Below, one piece after another: positions 58,997 to 64,000 of a DNA stretch of 64,000 nt. This DNA is from Streptomyces pseudovenezuelae. Lineage in GTDB: Bacteria > Actinomycetota > Actinomycetes > Streptomycetales > Streptomycetaceae. Both the position numbers and the translations under genes were made by a program. Every line of letters starts with the position of its first letter. Within the stretch, counting starts at the first letter, position 1. Under the pieces are notes generated by a model. That model worked only from the letters and a program-made list of their open reading frames with translations, was not told the DNA's origin and did not search any database. The stretch lies in contig NZ_KQ948146.1 in the NCBI RefSeq assembly GCF_001513955.1, forward strand, positions 763,688 to 827,687, read 5' to 3'.

Positions 58997-59041
58997 GTGG
59001 CGAGGGCCCGGTGCGCGCGATGCGCACCGGGCCCTCGCCAC
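58997..59041 (-). terminator. Strong terminator of the chitinase gene
   Basis: GTGGCGAGGGCCCGGTGCGC (58997-59016) pairs perfectly over 20 bp with 59022-59041, with a 5-nt loop GCGAT. It begins 18 nt after the chitinase stop on the minus strand. It lies upstream of the sugar operon and so insulates it. Confidence 0.88.
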
Positions 59042-59058
59042 CGCCCCGAGACGTGCCG

Positions 59059-60138
59059 CTACTTGTGACCGCCGCTGGTGAACTTCTCGAAGGTGTGGCT
59101 GAAGGCCCAGGTGTCCTGGGCGATGCCGGAGCAGGAGTCGGAGCCGCCGGTGCCCGGGCAGCCGCCGTTGTCGCGCTGCAGCGCCCAGAAGGAGAGGGTG
59201 TTGATCTTCCTGGCCTCGGCCCACCGCTCCACCGCGACCGCGTTCTCGACGGTGAAGGTCTCCGCGGGACCGTAGTCGTCGATGCCGGGCATCTCGATGA
59301 CCCCGATCATGCTCCACAGCTTCGCGGAGCTCTTGTGCGGGTAGAGCGCGGCGAGTTGGCCGTGCAGACCTTCGGCGGCCGTCCTGGTGTCGGCCGCCAT
59401 GTCGTGCGGGGCACCGTCGTAGTAGTCGAAGGTCATGAGGTTGACGACGTCCACGCGGGCGCCGTTGGCGACGGCGTTCCGGAGCACGGCGAGGCCGTTG
59501 GCCTCCAGGCCCTTCGTGGAGGTCGGCAGGGTGTAGGAGAACTGCACGGTGCGGCCGGTGCGGCGGGCCCAGTGCTGGACCTCGGCGATCGCCTTGTTGC
59601 GGCGGTCGATCCCGGCGGCGTTGTTGATCGAGTCGCCCTCGACGTCGAGGTCGATGCGGCTGATGCCGTACGTCGTGACGAGGCTCTTGAACACCGCGGC
59701 GATGGCGTCGACGCTGGTGCAGCTGTCGGCCAGTTCGGTGCCGGTCGTGTCCGCGGACCAGCCGCCGAAGGACGGGATCGCATCACCGCCGCGTGCCTGG
59801 AGGGTGGCGATGTCGCGCCCGAAGGCCGCCTTGGAGATCGGCCGGCCGGTGTCGCCGTTCCAGTAGGCGGTGCAGGAACCCGCCGTGTCCGTCTGGAGGA
59901 AGGCCAGGGTGAGGTACTTGTTGCCGGAGGCGGCGGCGAGTGCGGCCGGGCTGTCGCCGGTCCACGACTCGACGTAGGGCGCCGCCACGTGGGCGGGCAG
60001 GGGCTTGCCGAAGGCGGGGAGCGAGGGCGAGGAGGGCGCCGCGAGTGCGCCCCCTCCCCCGAGCCCGACGAGCCCGGCGGACAGAGCGCTCACGCTCAGG
60101 CAGGACAGCAACGCACGAAGGTGACCAGGTCGTCTCAT
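59059..60138 (-). CDS. Secreted GH18 chitinase
   Basis: A 359-residue exported glycoside hydrolase family 18 protein. Residues 1-36 are a signal peptide ending near ALAAPS. The catalytic DxxDxDxE-type motif appears as ISRIDLDVEGDS near residue 165 (Glu is the acid). Nearby landmarks are ATLQARGGDAIPSFGGWSAD, NLMTFDYYDG and TLSFWALQRDNGGCPG near the C terminus; six cysteines suggest disulfides. No chitin-binding or fibronectin domain is attached. ATG 60138 follows GGGAG by 5 nt. A DasR-type site lies within its promoter, so induction by N-acetylglucosamine is expected. Confidence 0.93.
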   Translation of the reverse strand: MRRPGHLRALLSCLSVSALSAGLVGLGGGGALAAPSSPSLPAFGKPLPAHVAAPYVESWTGDSPAALAAASGNKYLTLAFLQTDTAGSCTAYWNGDTGRPISKAAFGRDIATLQARGGDAIPSFGGWSADTTGTELADSCTSVDAIAAVFKSLVTTYGISRIDLDVEGDSINNAAGIDRRNKAIAEVQHWARRTGRTVQFSYTLPTSTKGLEANGLAVLRNAVANGARVDVVNLMTFDYYDGAPHDMAADTRTAAEGLHGQLAALYPHKSSAKLWSMIGVIEMPGIDDYGPAETFTVENAVAVERWAEARKINTLSFWALQRDNGGCPGTGGSDSCSGIAQDTWAFSHTFEKFTSGGHK

Positions 60139-60209
60139 TGACGCTCCCAGGGAAAAGGGCATGCGGGGACAGCGGAAGGGCTGAACCGCGGGATGAACCG
60201 TGCCCCATG

Positions 60210-60235
60210 ATTGGACTAGACCACATAACTGTCAA
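60210..60235 (-). promoter_or_regulatory. Chitinase promoter with DasR (dre) site
   Basis: On the minus strand TTGACA (60235-60230) is followed by TGTGGTCTAGTCCAAT (60225-60210). The core TGGTCTAGTCCA differs at one base from the dre consensus TGGTCTAGACCA. The site falls between the -35 and a weak -10 (AATCAT), where DasR would block polymerase. Consensus is from established knowledge; occupancy is inferred. Confidence 0.75.
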
Positions 60236-60343
60236 GGTTCTTAACAGTTAGCGTCCCCGGGCCTGCGCCGATCAGGTGGTCCGACGGGTGTGCACCCCAC
60301 CCGTGAGGGCGAGGTGCACCGCGTCCCCCGCGTGCTGCGTCGC

Positions 60344-60369
60344 ACGGATCACGGATCACGGATCACGGA
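60344..60369. repeat. Tandem heptamer ACGGATC
   Basis: Three perfect copies of ACGGATC (60344-60364) plus a partial fourth. They overlap the stop codon of the small secreted protein gene on the minus strand. Probably slippage-prone DNA with no clear function. Confidence 0.8.
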
Positions 60370-60752
60370 GGAGTGCAGGGGAAGGTGTTGCCGGTGCCCA
60401 GCACGATGGAGTTGATCGGCCCCAGATCCTCGGAGTTCCCGTACGGCGAGCCGAAGATGATCGACTCACCTCTGCCGGTGCCGTTGTACCCGGTGCACAG
60501 CTCCACCCAGGCGCCGCCGTACTGGTTGTTCACCACGTAGTGGTAGCCGAACTGATTGCTGAGGTTGTGCGGACCATAGGCCCAGTAGACGCCGCCGCTC
60601 TCGATACCCGAGTTCGGGTCGGCGCCGTTGTAGATGCACACGGCGCCGTAAGGACATCCGTAGTAGTCGGCGTTGGCGCTCGCGGACGCGGGTCCGGCGG
60701 AAACCGCCATGAGCGACCCCGCCACCGCGACGGCCGAGACCGCCGTCCTCAC
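60363..60752 (-). CDS. Small secreted peptidase-inhibitor-I36-like (crystallin-fold) protein
   Basis: A protein of 129 residues from GTG 60752, with a signal peptide ending near PASASA. The mature part, CPYGAVCIYNGADPN, GYHYVVNNQYGGAWVELCTGYNG and DLGPINSIVLG, resembles the I36 protease-inhibitor/beta-gamma-crystallin family, with four cysteines. An in-frame ATT at 60767 has a much better ribosome site (AAGGGAGG, 8 nt) and would add FGKLV, a basic N-region; a rare ATT start is therefore possible. Function is inferred from fold resemblance only. Confidence 0.75.
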   Translation of the reverse strand: MRTAVSAVAVAGSLMAVSAGPASASANADYYGCPYGAVCIYNGADPNSGIESGGVYWAYGPHNLSNQFGYHYVVNNQYGGAWVELCTGYNGTGRGESIIFGSPYGNSEDLGPINSIVLGTGNTFPCTPP

Positions 60753-60833
60753 CAGTTTTCCGAAAATCGCAGGTACCTCCCTTTCATGACGCGATGCGGT
60801 GTCGCTGCTGCTATGAGGCGATCAAAAAGACCG

Positions 60834-61304
60834 TCACCAGATTCCGCTCTGGACATACGGGTTGACGGCCCGGAAATTACTGTCATAACTGGCCCGGAAC
60901 ACGTAGTTCGGGCTGGACTGGGTGAGCCACCCGGAGGTGTGCGCGTAGCCGGTGCCGTCCGAGAGATAGGTGCCGTCGGCGAAGGACCAGGTCCTGCCGC
61001 CGTCCGTGCTGATGTCCAGCCAGATCCAGCCACGCGGGTCCCAGCCGGAGCCCACGAGCCGCCCCCAGCCGTACTGGTAGCCGCCGTAGTAGCCCGAGCG
61101 GAGCTCGATGCCGATGGTTCCGCGCTGGTTCGGGGCGTGGGTCACGCGATCGGTGGTGGCCATCACCTGATCGGTGTTGATCGTCGCGGGTGCCGCGTGC
61201 GCGGGTGTGGCGAACGCCGCGACGCCCAACGCGCCCAGCGATCCCGCCACCGCCGCCGACCCGGCCGACCTCAGCAGCGCCCTGCGATCCATGGAGCGAC
61301 TCAT
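60834..61304 (-). CDS. Small secreted protein with Tat-like signal, unknown function
   Basis: A 156-residue protein. DRRALLRSAGSAAVAGSLGALGVAAF is a twin-arginine signal ending near PAHAAP. The mature part is rich in Tyr, Gly and Trp (GYYGGYQYGWGRLVGSGW, DGGRTWSF, YVFRASYDSNF) and seems a small beta domain. I recognise no family. ATG 61304 follows GGGGGA. It lies 81 nt before the I36-like gene on the same strand, so the two may be co-transcribed, and it faces the secreted protein gene at 61528 across the twin operator. Confidence 0.75.
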   Translation of the reverse strand: MSRSMDRRALLRSAGSAAVAGSLGALGVAAFATPAHAAPATINTDQVMATTDRVTHAPNQRGTIGIELRSGYYGGYQYGWGRLVGSGWDPRGWIWLDISTDGGRTWSFADGTYLSDGTGYAHTSGWLTQSSPNYVFRASYDSNFRAVNPYVQSGIW

Positions 61305-61389
61305 AAGTCCCCCTCGTCTCGGAAGTGAAGGTGTCGACCTGAAAGACGGCGACGTGGACAGACGCTAGTCAGAGAGCGCGCGCCGAACT

Positions 61390-61405
61390 CCTGACACATG
61401 TCAGG
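61390..61405. promoter_or_regulatory. Operator copy 1, CCTGAC-N4-GTCAGG
   Basis: CCTGACACATGTCAGG, perfect 6-bp arms, in the divergent gap between two secreted protein genes. A second copy is at 61438-61453, 48 nt away. Confidence 0.65.
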
Positions 61406-61437
61406 GCACACCCCCGTACGGGATGCGCCCGGTTTCC

Positions 61438-61453
61438 CCTGACATCCGTCAGG
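61438..61453. promoter_or_regulatory. Operator copy 2, CCTGAC-N4-GTCAGG
   Basis: CCTGACATCCGTCAGG. Its centre lies about 42 nt before the expected start site of the rightward promoter (TAGCCT at 61476-61481), the usual place for an activating response regulator. Confidence 0.65.
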
Positions 61454-61527
61454 ACCGCAATCGCCCGCGCGCTCCTAGCCTTTCGTGCACCATGCGCCGG
61501 TCATTCCCACCGCAAGGAGCACGCATC

Positions 61528-62022
61528 ATGCGTCTGCGCACCCGCACGTCCGTCACGCTCGCTGTGGCCGCCTCGCTGATCGGCCTCCTCGGACTCGCAC
61601 CGCCGGCCTCCGCCGCGGAGACACCGCGGGGCAGATACTGCGCCGTGGTGGTGGAACACGTGAAGCCGGGCGAAAAGGTCTCCCGGGTCAAGAGCCGGAC
61701 CTGTTCCGACGACCGGTCCACGGCGCTGCGAGGCAACGCCGGGACACTGCTCATGACCTGGTACCAGCACGCCCGGTTCGGCGGCGACATGACCCATGTG
61801 TACGGGGACTACGGCCCGTGCGACACGTCGGGCTACCTGCTCGACACCGGCCTGTCGCGCTACATGATCTCGTCGTTCGAGACGTACAACAACTGCGACG
61901 GGCAGCAGGCCGTCCTCAACGACGGCCGCACCACCTTCTACTACTACGGCTCCGCCACGCCGTACGTGGGCGACCGGGCGAACGACGACATCGCCTACTT
62001 CAAGGTCTGGGACGCCCTTTAG
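61528..62022 (+). CDS. Small secreted crystallin-like protein
   Basis: A 164-residue exported protein. Signal peptide MRLRTRTSVTLAVAASLIGL ends near PASAAE. The mature part RYCAVVVEHVKPGEKVSRVKSRTC, TLLMTWYQHARFGGDMTHVYGDYGPCDTSGY and SSFETYNNCDGQQAVL resembles the calcium-binding crystallin-type secreted proteins of Streptomyces (GGD and SSFxTYNxC motifs). It has four cysteines. AAGGAG lies 8 nt before ATG 61528. Its promoter carries the twin CCTGAC operator, suggesting regulated secretion. Function unknown. Confidence 0.75.
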   Translation: MRLRTRTSVTLAVAASLIGLLGLAPPASAAETPRGRYCAVVVEHVKPGEKVSRVKSRTCSDDRSTALRGNAGTLLMTWYQHARFGGDMTHVYGDYGPCDTSGYLLDTGLSRYMISSFETYNNCDGQQAVLNDGRTTFYYYGSATPYVGDRANDDIAYFKVWDAL

Positions 62023-62111
62023 GGCCGACGCCGACACCTGGCCCGGCCGCCCCGTCCCCACCGCCCCTCTCCTCTCGTCCGTGACCCGACCCGTCCCAGG
62101 GAGCACCACCT

Positions 62112-63263
62112 GTGAAGCTCCGTCTTTTCGCTGCCGCCGCCGCCCTGCTGCTGATCGGCGGTGCGGCCGGTTCCGCCGCTGCCGACACCCCGGCCGGGCA
62201 GTCCGCGCGGCCCCGTGCCGCGTCCGTCGAGGTGCCCGCCGGTGTCAGCGCCGGGGTCGCCGTCTTCGACCGGCAGACCGGTACGTTCACCGAGCAGCTC
62301 AACTCGGCAGCACGCTTCCGCTCCGCCTCGGTCGTCAAGCTGCTGCTGGCGCTGGACCACCTGTGGAACCGGGGCCCCGACTACACCGTGCCCCCGGCCG
62401 ACCGGGCGTGGCTGGAGCCGATGCTGCGCAGCAGCGACGACGACGCGGCCGGCACCTACTGGTCGGACCACGGCGGTACGGCGATCATCACCCGCATGAC
62501 GAGCCGCCTCGGCCTCAAGGACACGGCCCCACCGCCCTCCGGGTACGAGGGCTACTGGGGCTACACCGCTCTCTCCGCACGCGACACGGTGACGATCTAC
62601 CGCTACCTCCTGGACTCGGCGCCCGCCCCGGTGCGCGACTTCGTGATGGGGAATCTGCGCCAGTCCACCCGCTGCGCCTCGGACGCCTTCGACCAGCACT
62701 TCGGTGTCGCCGGGGCGTTCGAGAAACCGTGGGCGGTGAAGCAGGGCTGGGCGGGCTCCTCCTACGAGAAGGGCACCTGCGGCCCGCCGCGCACCGCCGC
62801 CGCGCCGCACTGGGCCGGCCCGGCACCGGCCGCCGCCGCGGACGTGGACCTGACCCGGCCGGCGCTGCACAGCACGGGCACGGTCGGCGCCGGTGACCGC
62901 TCCATCGTGGCCGTGTTCACGCTGCACCCCGTCGGCACCTCGTACGGGAAGGCGTACACGGACATCGGCCGCTTGACCCGCTCCCTGAACGTCCCCGGAG
63001 CCGCGCGGCCCGCGGGATGGTGGTACGGCACGTGGAGCGACCATGTGAACGTCCGCCCCGATCCCGGCACGGGCAGCGCACCGCTCACTCAACTCCCTGC
63101 AGGGGTCGAGGTGTTGGTGGGATGCCAGGCGAAGGGCGAGCGGGTCGACGTACCGCCGTACAGCAACGAGTGGTGGGCGTACCTCCCCCAGTACAAGGGC
63201 TGGATCTCCAACATCTACGTCAGCTCGCCGGACAACAAGATGCCGGACGTCAAGGACTGCTGA
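62112..63263 (+). CDS. Secreted class A beta-lactamase-fold protein with C-terminal SH3-like domain
   Basis: A 383-residue exported protein. Signal peptide 1-24 (LFAAAAALLLIGGAAGSAAAD). Residues 45-285 match a serine beta-lactamase/penicillin-binding fold with altered motifs: SVVK at 73-76 (nucleophile and lysine), SDD at 108-110 in place of SDN, and KQGW at 210-213 in place of KTG. The segment Trp302 onward (DHVNVRPDPGTG, GWISNIYVSS) is SH3-like and may bind the cell wall. GGGAG lies 8 nt before GTG 62112. A peptidoglycan-acting or silent penicillin-recognising role is more likely than drug hydrolysis. Confidence 0.82.
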   Translation: MKLRLFAAAAALLLIGGAAGSAAADTPAGQSARPRAASVEVPAGVSAGVAVFDRQTGTFTEQLNSAARFRSASVVKLLLALDHLWNRGPDYTVPPADRAWLEPMLRSSDDDAAGTYWSDHGGTAIITRMTSRLGLKDTAPPPSGYEGYWGYTALSARDTVTIYRYLLDSAPAPVRDFVMGNLRQSTRCASDAFDQHFGVAGAFEKPWAVKQGWAGSSYEKGTCGPPRTAAAPHWAGPAPAAAADVDLTRPALHSTGTVGAGDRSIVAVFTLHPVGTSYGKAYTDIGRLTRSLNVPGAARPAGWWYGTWSDHVNVRPDPGTGSAPLTQLPAGVEVLVGCQAKGERVDVPPYSNEWWAYLPQYKGWISNIYVSSPDNKMPDVKDC

Positions 63264-63289
63264 ACGGCCGCGGTGACCGCTCCGCTGCC

Positions 63290-64000
63290 TCACCGCTCGT
63301 AGTCGGCGAGGTAGCGGAGCACTTTCTCGACATGGGGCCGCACCCGTTCGGGGACGCCGCGCTCGGTGATGACCGTACGGTCGCTCGTGCGGTAGCCGGC
63401 CGCCATCAGCGCGGGAAGGTCCTCGGCGGGCAGGTCGGCCTTCTTGAACTGCTGGTCGAGCCAGCACACGTACAGCGACATGGTGGAGATCGCGTCCGGT
63501 GGCGACCGGTAGTCCTTGTCCCCGTCGCCGTCGCCGTCGACCGCCCAGGCCCGGAACACCGACGGCGTCCACATGGCGACGCCGTACTCCTCGGTCGCCG
63601 GGCGGGACGCGTTCACGTCGAAGCCGCTCTCCGCCTTGAGCATGGCGGCGAGAAAGGCGGGCGTGACCTCCGCGTCGGTGCAGCGGTGGGCGGCCTTCAC
63701 GATGACCGGCCGCAATGCCTTCGGTACGTCGGAGTCCTCCGGGATCTCGTCTGCGGCCGGGCTGAGCGCGCCGGTGACGACGGCCGGCGTGCCGCTCTCC
63801 CGGTCGTCGTCGGCCCCGCCCCCGTCACCCCCGAGCAGCGCGGTCGCGGCGATCGCGGCGGCCGACACCGCGGCAAGCGCCGCGGCGACGACCGGCAGCA
63901 ACCGGCGTCGGCCACGGGGGCCTCCCAGACGCTCGATCCGGGCCGAGAGACTGTCGGCGGTGTGGCGCAGGCGGCCCGCGTGGTCGGGTGCCAGACAGTC
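63290..64000 (-). CDS. Membrane-anchored lytic transglycosylase (SLT-like), 5' end beyond window
   Basis: The frame stays open to the right edge, so the start is not in view; 236 codons are visible. A basic segment (RIERLGGPRGRRR) and a hydrophobic span (VVAAALAAVSAAAIAATALLGG) anchor it, with the rest outside. The domain from about residue 95 reads TPAFLAAMLKAESGFDVNASRP (catalytic Glu of SLT lysozyme-like enzymes), EYGVAMWTPSVF and DGDGDGDKDYRSPPDAISTMSLYVCWL, an Asp-rich calcium-type loop common in actinobacterial transglycosylases. It cleaves peptidoglycan. An internal TTG at 63901 is an alternative start but would remove the anchor's basic flank. Confidence 0.8.
   Translation of the reverse strand, partial: DCLAPDHAGRLRHTADSLSARIERLGGPRGRRRLLPVVAAALAAVSAAAIAATALLGGDGGGADDDRESGTPAVVTGALSPAADEIPEDSDVPKALRPVIVKAAHRCTDAEVTPAFLAAMLKAESGFDVNASRPATEEYGVAMWTPSVFRAWAVDGDGDGDKDYRSPPDAISTMSLYVCWLDQQFKKADLPAEDLPALMAAGYRTSDRTVITERGVPERVRPHVEKVLRYLADYER

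Noticed and set aside
60344..60369. CRISPR-like array from the ACGGATC repeats
   Set aside because: Seven-base units abut without spacers and no cas gene is present; simple tandem repeat.

Overview
The window is actinobacterial chromosomal DNA, almost certainly from a Streptomyces species. The evidence is very high GC with strong third-position GC bias, an SsgA-like sporulation protein, a WhiB-family protein, Tat and lipoprotein secretion signals, many apparently leaderless genes and GTG/TTG starts. The protocatechuate operon (pcaV, pcaIJFHGBL), two-domain laccase, LigD-like pair and ssgD-like gene occur in an order I recall from the S. coelicolor SCO67xx region; that synteny is memory, not a search. 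I saw no tRNA, rRNA, CRISPR array, insertion sequence or prophage.

Layout. 1-4004 (minus): four-gene acyl-CoA degradation operon (CaiB/AMACR-like racemase, acyl-CoA dehydrogenase, thiolase, FadB-like protein cut by the window edge). 4233-8846: housekeeping and small genes (saccharopine-dehydrogenase-like reductase, endonuclease V, YciI protein, BNR/YCF48 secreted protein, ssgD-like). 8849-9580: a decayed PEP-mutase/isocitrate-lyase-family gene. 9608-20216: GPP34 protein, ABC-F ATPase with a long leader, double-headed MerR regulator, DDAH-like hydrolase, acyl-ACP desaturase behind a repeated operator, IclR, PP2C phosphatase, WhiB, VOC protein, LacI.

20320-27118 is an extracellular oxidation locus: a Tat-exported two-domain laccase diverges from a ThuA/PQQ-dependent sugar dehydrogenase fusion that carries a TTA (bldA) codon as codon 3, translationally coupled to a cupredoxin/DUF1080 protein. 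27105-29263 holds a split, divergent LigD-type end-joining pair. 31936-38984 is the complete beta-ketoadipate (protocatechuate) pathway with its MarR regulator PcaV.

39034-51501: an SDR, a large LAL-type regulator lacking the LuxR helix-turn-helix, a decayed MHS transporter, DUF2510 proteins, and a TetR gene divergent from PAP2 and EamA membrane genes across a 17-bp perfect inverted repeat; then phospholipase C and an MHS transporter.

51448-58860 (minus) is a seven-gene sugar operon: binding protein, two permeases (no ATPase), ROK repressor, pyranose-oxidase-like GMC flavoprotein, purine/pyrimidine-type deaminase and TIM-barrel isomerase. I infer a 3-keto-glycoside, possibly C-glycoside or nucleoside, catabolic route; this is the best candidate for an undescribed system. 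59059-64000: a GH18 chitinase with a near-perfect DasR site inside its promoter, three small secreted proteins (two behind a twin operator), a beta-lactamase-fold/SH3 protein and a lytic transglycosylase running off the right edge.
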